Below, piece after piece: positions 37,952 to 57,842 of a stretch of 64,000 bases of DNA. The DNA comes from Apricaphanius iberus (taxonomy: Eukaryota; Chordata; Actinopteri; Cyprinodontiformes; Aphaniidae). The first letter of the stretch is position 1. Each line of letters begins with the position of its first letter. The stretch covers positions 434,001-498,000 of the forward strand of contig JAPXFQ010000250.1 of NCBI GenBank assembly GCA_028564705.1. Reading direction: 5' to 3'. The translations under genes were made by a program, and so were the position numbers. The notes beneath the pieces were generated by a model. That model had not been told where the DNA came from, made no database searches, and saw only the letters and a program-made list of their open reading frames with translations.

Positions 37952-38659
37952 CAGTGTTGGGAGTAATGCATTACAAAAGTAATCTGTTACAGGAATAGAT
38001 TACTTTTTTCAGTAACTGAGTAATCTAATCCATTACTTACAAAATATACAGCAATATATTACTAGTTACAATTTCAGTAAGTCAAGTTACAAATGCATTT
38101 TAAATTGTTTTTCTGGCCATCTAATGCAACAGACAAAATCAAGCTGGATGCGATAGAACAAGATCCACCATCCACTTCCTGTTGCTTAAAACCAAAACAT
38201 CAGAGAATCAGGACGGCTGATGGAAAGATTGACTGTATATTTAAACAGCGGCATTATTCACTGTTTTCCTAACCATCTGTTGTAAGACTTCAGACATCAG
38301 AGTCTCATCTTTGTCAACCTTCTTTGTGATGAGCACTTTCAGCACCTTCTTTTGATTAGATTTAACAAACATTACCATGTATAGAAGGCATGCAAAGGAA
38401 CTTGAGACTTAATTTTAATAAAATAGTGTTAAAACTACAGTATTTGTGGTGTGACACTTGTGTAAAATGTAAATTCATAAGTTACGGTGGTTAGAAGTGG
38501 TGCTAAATATTTAAGGTATTTTACCAGAAGTAACTTAAAGTAGTGTAACTCAGTTACATTTTTAAGACAGTAATAAGTAATGCAAATATATTACATTTTT
38601 GACATTGTAACTAGTAATGTGAAATATATTACAGTTTCTTTGTAACGTTCCCAACACTG
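37952..38659. mobile_element. hAT-type MITE, 708 bp
   Basis: Inverted ends CAGTGTTGGGAGTAATGC and (reversed) CAGTGTTGGGAACGTTAC are flanked by GAAATATA (37944-37951) and GCAATATA (38660-38667), 8 bp with one mismatch. The subterminal parts are built from GTAAC/GTTAC repeats, as in common fish MITEs with this end. There is no coding capacity. It sits about 50 bp beyond the chchd6 promoter region. Confidence 0.8.
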
Positions 38660-38669
38660 GCAATATATG

Positions 38670-41600
38670 TTATAACAGATGCGATGTTTGACCGTTTTTT
38701 TATTACATATTTGCATTTTATTTCCTCAACAGAATGACACTAAAGTACCAGAAAGTAACCTATATTTGGTTGTCTTATTTCTTGTCAGTTTGAAAACGAG
38801 CTTTTTTTTTAACACAATGTAATTCCACAGATATTAACACCCTTCAGAAGACAATGTATATATCTTCAAAAAGTTGCAAAAGTTGTCTATTTTTCTAAAT
38901 TTGAAAACCTTTAAAAAAAAGGCAGTTCATTTATTTAATGACAACATATTTTGTTTTCTTAGATTTTCATTAAAAAGTACAAGATGTCTTTTTTTTTATT
39001 GTCATGTAAGACTTGCTGCTCTAAGTGATCTGGACTGAAGACAAAAACTACTGGACCAGCTTTTATGAATTGCTTAAAGCTACCAGTACAACACATGTTT
39101 GTCACCTTTAGAACACACCATGGTAAGTTTTTATAAATTTCCTTTTGTTATTTTTTTTGTAATTAATCACTTAGTCAACCTAAATGTCACCCTCCAAACA
39201 ACATCCATTTGTAATTTACTTAGGTCTTTTCTGGTAATTTTATTATATTCCTCCTCCAAAGATGCTTATGTGCATTCTTTGAGTGTATCTATTTCAAGAA
39301 AAAAAATTGGCAATAGCAAATCTTGAGAAGGATCAGTACCAAGGGTCCAAAAGGTAAGTATAAGTCAGTTATTTCTGTAATAGGCAGTTTTAAAACAATT
39401 CTAAATCTAAACATTAAAATGAATGGATGCAAATATGTTACAACCATTTATGTTTCAATAACTTATTAAATACCAAATAAGACAATTATTTTAATGCATA
39501 AACAATGAAGATATTTCAAAAATGACTGGTATCTGCTTTTTGTCTAAGCAAAGAGGAATGTTTTACATATTTTTATTTATCTTGTGATGAAAGCCTGCAT
39601 AATTGTTCCATGTTTCAAAATACTTTGTAGCATGTGAGTAGAATTACACAGGCACAGCTGATTGGTCTGCATTTGAGCGGTTGTACAGCTTAATCAACGA
39701 TAGAGAGGTTTATCTGAAAAGTCATCAGTTTAAAATATCCATGGTGTAGTGAAAATTGTGATTTTAACACTTTTTTTTATTCTTGATTCCAACTTTTATG
39801 TATTTAATCAGAATCAGTATCTGAAGAAAAATCCATGCAGAAATCTGTCAAAATTTCCTCATTCAGCATGTTTGACTTATGTACCTCTTGTGATATAATT
39901 CTAAAAATACATGAAGATTTTAGCAAGTTTTTTTTATTTTAAGTGTGCTTATTAATAGCATTATGTTATGTCATCCAGTGATCCATACTTCTTTTCTTTA
40001 ATAATCAGTGTACATTTGTTTGAAAAAAAAAACTATTTTATGTATATAAAAATACAACAAATTGTACCTTTTAGCACATGTGTAGAGTGTAAATACCAGA
40101 ATGGAGACGCACTCTGAGGTTTTTGAGTTTTAGAAAGTTTGAATGCAAAAATTAACGCAAAAGAGGAAAGAGTCCAGACTTTATTTTGCAGCACATGGAA
40201 TGAAAAACACACTGTGATTAAAGCACCACCTGCAAAACTTCAGTATGAAATATTTGGTGTTTAAAAATAATATATTTTTTCTCTCTATGATGCTCCACTT
40301 TATGTCAGGAAAAGAAAATATTATCACAAGTTAGTGAATAACATTGTGCAGCAATGGTAATTGCACATCAAGTATTTCAAAGTCAGGCAAACATAACTTC
40401 TCACTGTGTTGGTACTATATTTAAATAACCCAATACTTTCTGAAAACAAATCACTATAACCCAATGAAACTGGAAGGTTGAAAACAGAGTGGGTACAATT
40501 TTGATGTGATTTGGATATGCACATGAGGGTAGATTTTTTTTAGATACATGTGAAATTAAAGAATACCCAAAATGAACTGAACAGTTTAATTTAAAAAAGA
40601 AGAAAAAAATAAAGTTCCACAATTTCCCTGCATTGTAATTTTCTTTGCTCACTGCAAATCTGAAGCTCTAATTGTCTGACAAGACTTTTCACACCGCATC
40701 TTCATGATGTTAAGACTGAGCAATATTGTTTCTGGTCTCACAACAGCTGGTCCCACATTAACACACCAAATAAACAGCTCCAGCAGCCTTGTTCAAACAC
40801 ATAATACTACAGATTCTGCAAAGAAAATTAAAGCAAGAACACATAAGAGGGTTTGAACAAGTAGAAGCAGATTTGCTGTTTAGGTCAAACATAATGAATT
40901 CCTGACGGAGTCTGAAGCCCACAAGTGTCTGTGAGGGGGGAGGAATGTTTAGGTGTTTTTTTTCTTGTATAAAAACAAAGCAAAGGCAGAGATGAGAACG
41001 TACAAAAAGGCTCTGAATGAACTTTTGTTTCTTTCAAGGTTTTTTACTGTATCTCAGATGCTTTGGAATCTTTTAATGCTAATGTTGACGTGCAGGAACT
41101 ATGTGGTGCATATGAAAGGAAAAATATGACATGACAAACCACAATTAAATCCCTTTGCTCACAAAACACAAATGCTGATCAGCCAGCTCAGCTGCAAACT
41201 CAACACAGTAAAAACCAGCACGAGAATTCCTTCACACACTGGCCCTTAAACCTTTCAGCAAGAATGTACAAGTGTTGTGTTACTAAATCACGGCAGATTG
41301 ATTTAGCCGTATTAAGCATCTAAAACCACCAAAAAGAAGGACAGCGGAGTTGATACTTAGTGCTTGAGTTAGAGTAAGTGTGCTGAGACAAGTTGATAAG
41401 CACTAGGATCAGAGAGCCTGTGGAGCAGAATCAATAGAGAGCATCAGAGCCAGAAGGCTCAGCGTGGAGCAGCAGCAGCAGAACACTCTGGGAAAAAAGT
41501 GTTACAAATCAGGTACTCAGTCTTTCACAAACAGATAAGCAAAAGTCTCTGTTTAAGTGTCCCTTCGTTTAAATTATTCTAGCATCAAAGACAGACCAAG

Positions 41601-41700
41601 ATCCTACTTCCTTGTTGTCCAGCCAACTGGCTCAGCAACACTCCTGATCTCCATCCTGCCAAACTCTTTGCATCCACACTGTACTTAAGCTGCACAGCGA
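38670..41700. other. Spacer between chchd6 promoter and tpra1, probably includes tpra1 3'UTR
   Basis: No gene is seen in the AT-rich 38670-40180. The part from 40180 to 41709 is probably the tpra1 3'UTR. No repeats could be classified. Confidence 0.5.
40180..40185 (-). promoter_or_regulatory. Candidate tpra1 poly(A) signal
   Basis: AATAAA on the minus strand lies 1.5 kb after the tpra1 stop codon. The sequence between would be a 3'UTR of ordinary length. It is chosen only on motif and position. Confidence 0.3.
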
Positions 41701-41709
41701 TCGATCCTT

Positions 41710-48757
<7,048 letters not shown>

Positions 48758-48799
48758 GGTGTCAGTGCCTAAAAAAGAGAAAAAAGCAAACATGAAAAA

Positions 48800-50520
48800 C
48801 GTGACTATGTCAGATGAACTCCCGTCCGGCTACTCGATGAGACGTGGACTTTGTAAAAGGACGGTTATAATCTTTTGTTTTCTCAATATGAGAATGTCAC
48901 TCGGTTCAAACTCATATCAACATAAGCACTTTCACAAAGATTTCAGGCTTCTACTGATGTTGTTAATTTACTTGTGCAAGCAAACAACTACGCAAACAGA
49001 TGCAGCACCCTGATAAATCTTTTATTTCAACAGCATAAGTTTTTTGTTTTGATTTGTGCACATTCATTCAATGGGGGGTAAATAATCCAATGCTAAAAAA
49101 ATACTTTTTTTTCTTTTTTTTTTACAAATCTTTGGTAACCCCACTTGGGGCAGTACTTTACAACCCGCTGTACAATGTCTCTAGATTATGCAGGGTCCCA
49201 GTTCCTCTTTCATGCTCTCTTCAGATCATTTTTTATTTATTTATTTAGCCCTGAGGAAATGGGAAAGAAATAAACTGTGGCTGACTTTATGTCAGGTGAA
49301 CCATTTCTGTAATGGTTTCACCATAGATTTTACATTTCCGCTGAAATTATGACCCAGATCCAGTCTACAGAAATGTCCACCATATTTCCTGGTGTTTTAA
49401 AGAGTTTCAGATGCCAAGCACTCCAACAAGGTTGCCATGAGTTTTGGAGGAGAAACCAGCTCCCAACATCACATGTCCTCCACCGTACTTAACACTAGAC
49501 AGCAGATCCTGGACTACATTAATCCTTGGTTTCACGATTATCTCTGGTTCCGTGCGCTTTCATTTTCAAAGAAGCAACCAAGATTTCTTAACGTTTTCAT
49601 CAATTTGCTGACAGTAGCCCATTTATAATCACTGATCTCTTTAACTACACTAAGCTCAATGTCATCGTCTTCACAGGATACAGTTTAAGTTAAGAACACC
49701 ATTTCTCTACCCTCCTGCCAACACATACCCAGCCTATTTCCAGGACACTGTCACTTACTCATCCATGTTCATATCTCAAAAAAACGAGTCATGGATTACC
49801 AACTAGTTATTAGAAATTAGGGTTACTTTTGTTGCATTTAATCTTGTGAGATCTGGAGGGGTTCTACAATGAGCATGTATTGAAATCATTGTAGGATTAT
49901 GCTGAAATCATAAAAATATGAATTTATTCATCTTTATCAGAGGTACCAAAATGTCTGTAGAACAGCTTCGACACCCGGACATTATGTAACGCGTATTTAT
50001 ACCTTCTACTAGCGGAGTTACATTTAAAGCAGCAAATCTTTGTACTACAATAATCCTGTTAGCAGTAACAAACAATTGCTCAGTAATTGGGAGTGTCTCG
50101 GGACACAATAGTCCAACTACCCTGAGAATAAAACAGCAATATAGGGCAACACGACAGCCATGGTCTGAGGTGACTAAAGCTGTAATTGAGTTGCTAATTA
50201 TTATACAATATGTCAGAGTGCTGTCTGTGGACTATCACGACGGGTTCTGTTAAAGGGGAATTTCAGGCGACAAGCTGCTACACGTATCTCGCTGCTAGCT
50301 GTCGGAAGATGCTGTTGGAGAAATAAATTATCTTCCTAACCGCCGCACATAGTTGGAGATAAACACACACGTATCTGAATTGTGTGATCACGTTTTACTT
50401 AACATTAGCTAGATCTGTTCAAAAGCCGACAACTCAGCGGCAGCCTGAAAACAAGCGTGAAACTACAGCCAGTGTTTTCCATACGCTGATACGTAACGAA
50501 CGCTCCAGATTGTAAACAGT
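48800..50520. other. tpra1 intron 1
   Basis: Non-coding. Around 49230-49500 there is a faint Tc1-like relic (CCCAACATCACATGTCCTCC, ACCGTACTTAACA). The rest is AT-rich with no recognised feature. Confidence 0.45.
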
Positions 50521-50530
50521 CACAGCTTAC

Positions 50531-50760
50531 CTCTTCAAAAGCCTCGATTTAAAACACGTAATCTCTCCAAAACGTCGTGGTCAGAGATGTGATCCCTGCA
50601 CTAGCTAAATCCAATGTTGCATCCGCTGTAAACATTCGAGACATCGATCATTTATTGGAGACATAGCTGCGTCTCAGGAACACTTTCCTTGAAATTTCCC
50701 GTTCGGTCACCTGACAAGTTGGCGGTAGCCCCGCATCATTTCTGCGTCAGCGCAGCTGAG
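50531..50760 (-). promoter_or_regulatory. tpra1 non-coding first exon and promoter region
   Basis: A GAAGAG/GTAAGC donor at 50531/50530 on the minus strand closes a candidate non-coding first exon, leaving a 1.76-kb first intron before 48768. The upstream 200 bp is CpG-rich and holds a CCAAT box (minus strand, near 50658) and GGTCACCTGAC, one mismatch from a GTCACGTGAC-type E-box. The transcription start is inferred. Confidence 0.5.
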
Positions 50761-51149
50761 TGTGCGCTGTGCGGGCGGTGTCTGCAAAGTATCTCAGTCT
50801 GTAAGGCCAAACAAATCCACGGCTCGCTGAGTTTTTTTTAGAAATATGTCATAAAAACATGCATGCATGCTGGTTTATTAAAGTGTTATAAATACCACAA
50901 CAGAAGAGCCCTGTTTCTATTTCTCCCACTCGCACGCTGGTCACAGCAAAAGGAGCGGACCCGTTGTAAGTCTGGCCAAATATATATCAGAGTACCAATA
51001 CTTCTGCCTCACAAAAAAGGTACTATCAATTGGAGTCAGGTTTCATTGTCTTCTCTGCTTGTTACAACAAATTATGGTGAATTAGATAACAAATTACAAA
51101 ATTAATAAAAATGACCAAAGAACTTAAATTTAACAGTTAAAAACAATGG

Positions 51150-51226
51150 TTAACATTAGCCGATAACGGTACGAGTACATTAAGCGGTATCAGGGCCGAT
51201 ACCAAATACCAGTATCGGTGCATCGC
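51150..51226. mobile_element. Fragment of the same hAT MITE family (right end)
   Basis: GCCGATAACGGTACGAGTAC, CGGTATCAGGGCCGATACC and CAGTATCGGTGCATC parallel 46530-46622. Only the right-terminal part is present and the last bases are changed. Confidence 0.7.
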
Positions 51227-51755
51227 ATATATAGATATTTAATGAATTAGAATACCATTGAAAAGCACTTTATTTCAGAAACTCAGTTCACTGAGTGAAA
51301 CACATTACACTGTTGTGTTTTCAAGCCTTCAATTCTTTTAATTTTGTTATTTTTCACTTGTGTGATTAGAATACCACATTAAACACGGCAAAGAAAATTC
51401 GTTAAAAGAAATTTGAGCACAATAAAGGTAAATACCTGCTTAAACTGTTCTTCTCAAAGGGTACTTTAAATCTTGCAAACAAGCGTAATCACAACGCATA
51501 ATTATAAGAATATGACTGTATTTTTAAACATTAAAACATTTCTATATAACAAATATAAAGTTAAGTAGCACTTAAGACAAAATTATGAACTTGTATTTCC
51601 ATAGTATTGCCTTCAAGTACTACTATTCTTCAAATACTAGGCTACTATTGTTAAACAGCAAGTCCATCCGCTCCCCCAGACCCATCGACTATGCTATTTT
51701 TTCTAGAAGGAAAATTAAATGATAAAGGTTGAAGCAAATTTTTTATAATAAGTTT

Positions 51756-51761
51756 TTTATT
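51756..51761 (-). promoter_or_regulatory. Candidate poly(A) signal of RNF135-like locus
   Basis: AATAAA on the minus strand lies about 680 bp past the B30.2 stop codon, in an AT-rich tract. Confidence 0.3.
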
Positions 51762-52439
51762 GTTGAAATTACAATAAACATAACATTACAAGCACCACAC
51801 TTAAGCAAAAAGACAACTAGACAATTAAGTCCTCATTCATGTATGTAAACAGCGAAGATTACAATCGTCAATCACATATATTTTTTTATGACGAGAGATT
51901 ATTTAGTTTTATTTGTGTTTCTTACTTTTTTTTATTATTAATGAGAATATGATTCTTCATTACTGCAGTAACAGGATATCGTGCTCATCAGTGTGATGTG
52001 GAGAAACCCACTGGTGGCAATGGTAGCCTATCTATGGCATTTGGGCCAAGCGTACCTAGGTGATTTGGACATTTTTGGCCATATACCAAAGCTGGAACTT
52101 TCGCTGAGACCAGGCCTACACCAAGCTCTCAGAACTCTAGTTAGATTACAGGAAATATTTTGCCACCATTATGTACATAACACCCATCTATTTCACCCAA
52201 GAAAGGAATCACCAATTTGCTGAAAAATTTGCTTCCAACAAGAAAATAGTGCAAACACCTCCAAAATGAGCATATGAACAGGCTGAAATTGATTGACAGA
52301 CCAACTCTTACAGTCATATAATATCACATAATAGCCATAAGAAAGTACTTATTTCATTTTCGAAATATTTTCTCAATTTGGTATTTTAGATACAGTTACT
52401 TAGCTATTTCTATTGTGCACTCATTTTGAAAAGTTATAT

Positions 52440-53969
52440 TTATGAGCAAATTGTGACTCTGCCTTTGGGGTGCCCTGACATCATCCTGTAGGCAAGGTTC
52501 ACTGGCTCACTCAGATTGGCCTTAAAGGTGTAGATATGTGTCTTCCCACTGGTGGGGCTGATGTTGTAGAAGCTCAGCCTGTGCGTCTGGAAGCTTAGCT
52601 TGACCTCGAGCCTACGTGACACTGTGGTTTTCTTTAGCGGCACGTTGTGACCTTGCTCAAAAGCCGTCAGCAGGTTATCAAACCACATCAGACACCAGGA
52701 GCTCCGGCTGCTTTCCAAGGCAGATGGCACCCCGCTGCGTGCCAGCTTTCCACTGTAGCACATGCCGATGATCCATGGAGAACCTTCGAGCTCCACCTCC
52801 CAGCAATGTTCGCCTTCTGAGAACCTTTGCGCACTGAGGACCTGGTAAAAGTTGGTGAACCTCTGCGGGGATGACGTGTAGGACTGCTTCACAGTGCTAA
52901 AAGTCACTGTCTTCAGGTCCTCTGACAGAATCAGATTAGGGTGAGCTGTTTCTGGGTCAAAGGTCAGCTCTGATGGGTTGAGGGTATTCCGAAGGGAGCG
53001 CTGTACCTCTCCAAGCTGTTCCCTCAGGTCAGCATTCATGGTCTCCAGCTTGGAACAGGTGTGTGAAGCATTGACCTTCGTTTCAACAAAGTCTTCGTCT
53101 TCTCTCAGGGGTGTTGCTAGTAACTCTACAATGCTGAGTTTAAGACTTTGAAGCTCATCACTAAATTCTCTCTCATTCTCTTCAGTCAGAAGGGATTCAG
53201 CTGTAAGCACAGTGTGCCTCAGCTGTTTCACCAGTTCAGAAGTTTGACTGACTTTACTGCTGATACTGGTTTCACCTGGACCTAACTCTTTCTCGACCAT
53301 TTGTATCACCTGGTCACTAAAGCTCTGCAGCGAGTCCTTCATCTGACCCAGCAGCTTGGATATTTTGTCTCTCAACTGAGAATTAGAAGTCATCACGCAA
53401 AGCTCCCATTCCTTGTCTTTCTTCAGAATACTTTCCGCAATCTCTAATTTCAAGTGTAACTCTGTGACTTGAGATGCCAGTTTAAACTTGGGTTCATCCA
53501 TTTCCATTTTGCCTTTGGTGCTGATTTTTGCTTGCACAGGATTAACTGGAATGCCTTTGGATTCGGATTCAGTCTCACAGCCTTCATTTGCCTTATATTC
53601 GTCTCTATAACATTGGCTTTCGCCAGTTGACTGATCCATAGCAGAATTCTGTGTACTCTTGGATGCTATATTGGGGACATCAGGAGGGCATTCAGGGTAT
53701 AAACGTTTCCCAGCTGTGGTTTTGTAGGTCTCTACAAATCTAGCCATTTTGACGTTTTTCACAAGAGAAGTGATTCCCTAGTACTCAGCTTGACATTCTG
53801 GGCAGCTGTGTTTGTCAAGGCCTTCTCCCATGGTCTTAAGGCAGGGAAAGCAAGACATGACCACAGGGAAGAGAAACGGGTTCAGAGAATAGCTGCAGGC
53901 ATATGGAACATGTGAGTTTATGCGAAGAAATGTTTGCTTCATCCTCAAAGACAGACATGATGGTAGGTA
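52440..53969 (-). pseudogene. RNF135/TRIM-like RING, coiled-coil and B30.2 gene with disrupted RING
   Basis: The frame begins MSVFEDEANISSHKLTCSIC with ATG at 53958, after a TTTCCAG acceptor, and reaches the RING core EPVSLPCGHV. It then loses two bases near 53853 and would end at TAA 53836-53838. The rest of the RING (CFPCLKTMGEG, KHSCPECQAEY) continues in another frame, which meets TAG at 53778-53780. Past that stop the same frame stays open to 52440, with 440 codons from the next Met. It reads VKNVKMARFVETYK, an acidic linker with no B-box, coiled coil at about residues 95-260, PRY at about 262-305 and SPRY at about 306-438 (GEHCWEVE, SWCLMWFD, RLSFYNI). RING, coiled coil and B30.2 without a B-box is the RNF135 (Riplet) layout, an E3 ligase activating RIG-I; TRIM25-like is the alternative. 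Either this is a young pseudogene or a RING-less protein is made from an internal Met. Confidence 0.75.
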
Positions 53970-54090
53970 CTGGAAACCTTTAGAGACATACAATGTTTAA
54001 ATCAAACATATCTTTGTATACACAAGAATGTAACTTTCATGACATAACATAAGTACTTCTACAATCACTGACAAAACAGTTAAATACCAA

Positions 54091-54449
54091 AGGCTTGTTT
54101 CCACTACGGGAAATTCAGAGTAATTTACCGGAACCTCAAGGTATGCGTGTGTCTTCACTAAACCAGACGAAATTACCAGACGTCTCAGAGAAAAGCGGCA
54201 ACCATCCCTGCTTCTTCCATGTCAATATCTATGTTTTGTTATTTCTGCTCCTGTGGGCGCCTTTTGGCACTGATAAGTGACTATACTCACTGCCAAAACA
54301 GTTGTAATATGCAGATGTTCAAACAAATTCCTTAAAGGACCAGTTTTGTATGGAGTCGTGACTGCTACAAGGAGCAGGCCAACAGATCACGCAGTCAAAT
54401 AAAGTATCCGGTAAAATTACCTGGAGGTTCCAACAGTGGAAACACACCT
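54091..54449. mobile_element. Harbinger-like MITE, 359 bp
   Basis: The inverted ends AGGCTTGTTTCCACT and (reversed) AGGTGTGTTTCCACT are followed inward by AATTTACCGG and (reversed) AATTTTACCGG. A 3-bp repeat CAA flanks both sides, which suggests PIF/Harbinger. No coding capacity. A second copy lies at about 8160-8560. It lies in the intron of the RNF135-like locus. Confidence 0.6.
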
Positions 54450-55201
54450 CAAGATAAGGGACCAGAGGGAATGCAAAGACAAAGATGGGTCTCACAAATT
54501 TTATTCCTCTAACATAGTTTATTGTAATTGTAGTTTTACATTCCTATATTTAAAAAAAATCCCTAGATCATCTATAGTTTATCAAAAATGCTAAGCTTTT
54601 GGCTATTTCAGCACACTTTTTCAGATCCCTCTAGCACTTTGTTCCAGACAGAACAAAGCACTTCAAGGTTCTGGTTTGGATTTAAAAAGCTTTGAATGAG
54701 GAAAACCACCATAGTTTCGAACCCTTTCCAGCCCTATGTCACAGTGACGTTGTCACTCTTAGAATCCTTTATCTGCCCCCATCAATAAAAGCAACAGAGC
54801 CTCTGCAGCTGTTGTCCCTACAGTTAGCACTTTCATTTACATCCTGTAGACTCTTAGGACTTGTTGAAGAAGCAGTCAAATACTTTTTAGACTGACATGA
54901 TGGGTGATGGATTGCATCTTAGCTGATTTTATGTGACTGTAGATTACATTTTACAACGTTTACTTTAACTTGACAATAGCTTTTCGCCTTTACTGCTGTT
55001 TTGGTATGAAAAACACTGTAATTTTATCATGAAAGGCTGTCTACTCTTAACTTTTTGTCTAATGACCTTTACTCCCTGTGAATTTAACTTGATTAGTTGT
55101 GAAATATTACTTCTGCTCTCTAGTGCTAATTTGGATGTGCCCACTCCTTATCACAGTTTTACAATCTCTAGCTGAGTGTGTGTGTTTATTTATGAAAGAA
55201 A

Positions 55202-55203
<2 letters not shown>

Positions 55204-55242
<39 letters not shown>
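55204..55242. repeat. (TA)n microsatellite
   Basis: A run of about 19 AT dinucleotides in the intron of the RNF135-like locus, followed by T/G-rich sequence. Confidence 0.95.
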
Positions 55243-55248
<6 letters not shown>

Positions 55249-55847
55249 TTTGTTTGGGTGTTTGTTTTGTTTTTTTGTTGTTGTTTTTTGGGAGTGGGTA
55301 ATGGGAAACTATCCACTGGATGTGTTTTAGATGTATCCAGTCCTAAATAAACACTAATCTAAAGTCGAGGGTTTCATTTTACTGAAGTGTTTTGCAGAAA
55401 AAGAAATAGTCATGGTGGTTGATAACATCAGGATGACTAAGCATTACACAAAGCAAAACCCGCAGTAAAGTTAGTAGAATAAGGGACAGATACTGCGCAC
55501 TCCTGAGTAAGGCTGGACTAAATAGGACTGGTGTCGAGGGAAATTAAAGAATTAAAGTAGTACCCTTCACAAATTTCCTGTAAGCTACATGTAAAATAAA
55601 AATATGGGGCGCAGTAATCGTTATTTTACAGGCAGGGTTTCACGCAGGTTTCGATTTCCGGGGAACAGGACTTGTTACTAGTTTCCTCAACATGTTAAAC
55701 CAGTCCAGCTCTAAACGTCTTTTTCAGCTTCATTTGATAATATAAACCCGCGCTGGTTTGCGGTTAGACGCTTAATTACCTCATTAATAAGGTATGTTTT
55801 ATAACTTTGAAGGGAATAAATATAACAAAATAATAGTAAAAACGTAC

Positions 55848-55970
55848 CTCCTGGAACTTTCCTCTAATGTCGCTTCTTCTTGATCAAGGTAAGAGCAAAC
55901 AAGACGCACTGACGCACATAACTGCGCCGGCCATAAACACCTACATCATCTGTGGAGATCCGTGAGGTGC
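55848..55970 (-). promoter_or_regulatory. Putative non-coding first exon and promoter of RNF135-like locus
   Basis: On the minus strand TTCCAGGAG/GTACGT forms a strong donor at 55848/55847. The 120 bp upstream is relatively CpG-rich (CACTGACGCACATAACTGCGCCGGCC on the opposite strand is part of it). It would splice to the RING exon at 53969 over a 1.9-kb intron. No start-site evidence is available. Confidence 0.4.
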
Positions 55971-56350
55971 AGCTTGTTACGACATGACCAGCGACTAAAA
56001 TGACTTCATTTTGTTACGCTATAACGCAGGCTCATTGATTTACCTTTCTGCGTGGGCAAGTGTTCTATTTTTGCTACTTTCACCTACTTGTACTACACAT
56101 GTGTGTTTTGCCTTTTCGAAATGCAAAACGCAAATTAAGGAGGCCGACTGCATACATTTCTTCTCGAATGTAATTTTTTTTTTGGTACGTTTTGTACAAA
56201 AGATAGTCTACAATTGCATCTTAGTAATGTTTGTATCTGATAAGGAAATGGATGAAAATGTGAAACATGTCTGTATAACGGTGTAACATATGCCTTACAT
56301 TTATTTTAACTGGGACAAAACTAAATCAAATGTTCTCCCCTGGCCTGTCT

Positions 56351-56409
56351 TAATATATATATATATATATATATAAAAATAAATACATTGGGGGGGGGGG
56401 GGGGGGGGG
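56351..56409. repeat. (TA)n tract followed by G20 run
   Basis: About twelve TA repeats at 56351-56376 are followed, 13 nt on, by 20 consecutive G at 56390-56409. It lies in the spacer between the RNF135-like promoter and lipin. The G run could form a G-quadruplex and is prone to length error in sequencing. Confidence 0.95.
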
Positions 56410-57340
56410 CAACCTGGACAGTCTGTGTATCCTACTCTGTCGGATAATTCACTCAGAAACAGAATTTCAATATGAGGAACAACAGTCTTCGCCAACACTT
56501 TAAAGACAGTGAGATTGTTTTAACAAACTTAATTATGGAACAGCAAAATTCTCACAATTAAATCATTGAAGCCCTATTAAATACATTTCTGCATGAAGAA
56601 ATAATAGACACATCTATAATTGGACAATGAAATTGTGGGGGGGGAAATTAAATGCTTGACTCATTATTATGAAATATTTTATTTTTCCTTTAAATTGATC
56701 TATTAATATTAAACATTATTTAACTGCATTATTTAACTGCACCTTTCTGCCTTCAGCACTTGGCTGTTTAAAGGCAAGGGTTGCATCAGTAAAGCTGCCA
56801 GGGTGCCATGTCCTCGATGAGACTGGCTAAAGAAGCCAGGTCGCAGGCTAGATCACTAAAAGGTTTCACAATTAACACAGACCATTTTGAATAATTCTCC
56901 CTTTAAAGCTGCTATCCTGAATTTGGAAAAACAAGGTAGCTTAAAAAAATATGCACATTAACATTTTAAGACAGCAAAGCTCTAAATATTTTGTGGAGAT
57001 AAAAAAGAAAAACAAAACAACAAAAAATGATAAAGTGGTTCTGCTGCATTTGACTTAAAACCTCAGCTCAATTCGCATTGAGTCTTTGTTGATATACGAG
57101 TTGTGATCAGATGAAATGTGATTTATCGTGAAGTTAATGAAAGGTTATAGAAAATAACAAAATACATCTTTTATCAGTTGTGCTTATCCAAAAGGAAAAC
57201 ACTGTGATTTTCATGCCTGTCATACAGTGACTCTGCTTTATTTGATGCAAAAAATTTTAATCAAGTTGAGTAACGCTAAATTCAACTACATTATTTCATA
57301 ACTAGGATCCATTAAGAATGACTTGGAATCTGTTTGTTAA
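56410..57340. other. Spacer between RNF135-like locus and lipin
   Basis: AT-rich spacer with no recognised gene or repeat. Confidence 0.5.
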
Positions 57341-57344
57341 TTGG

Positions 57345-57427
57345 ATTGACATTTTAAAAATTGTAAAGAGCATTAGATAGGCATTTGTTTTGAATTGGTG
57401 CCATATAAATAAAATTTATTGAATTTG
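57345..57427 (+). mobile_element. Rex1-type LINE 3' tail fragment
   Basis: TTTTGAATTGGTGCCATATAA and ATAAAATTTATTGAATTG resemble the 3' end seen at 34090-34130. Only the tail is left. Confidence 0.5.
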
Positions 57428-57842
57428 CATCAGCAGGCCGTCACATGCAAGGATAGTGCCACCTCGTAAGATTGTCACACAATCAACCATCTACAATTCC
57501 ATAGCGTGGAAATCACCTAGTTTTTATTCCCATTTAAAAGCTGTTGACCCTTTGCATACATTTAAAAAGTAATTGTAACTAATGAAACTTGTTCTTACTG
57601 GACCTTTGAATCCCACTGAAACAGCTGATACAAAAATGTAACATTGCTAAAGTTGTAAAGGTTGTGAAACAATATTTCTGTCATAAAACCTTTGGTCACT
57701 GCAATATTTCGAAAGGATGCTTTAAAAAAAAGCATTCTTGCAATTATAGCAAGAATGCTGTCTTTACTGTAATGAAACAATGCCATGATATAAAACATTA
57801 GTATATAATCATTGCCAATAGAAACAGATGTATATAAACAGC

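Noticed and set aside
53778..53993. 71-codon open frame starting at 53993 as a separate small protein
   Set aside because: Its first part is intron and out-of-frame RING sequence; only its last 28 or so codons are true RING text after the frameshift.
55099..55350. Open frames on both strands across the AT microsatellite
   Set aside because: They arise because (TA)n encodes repeated I-Y on both strands; no flanking protein similarity.
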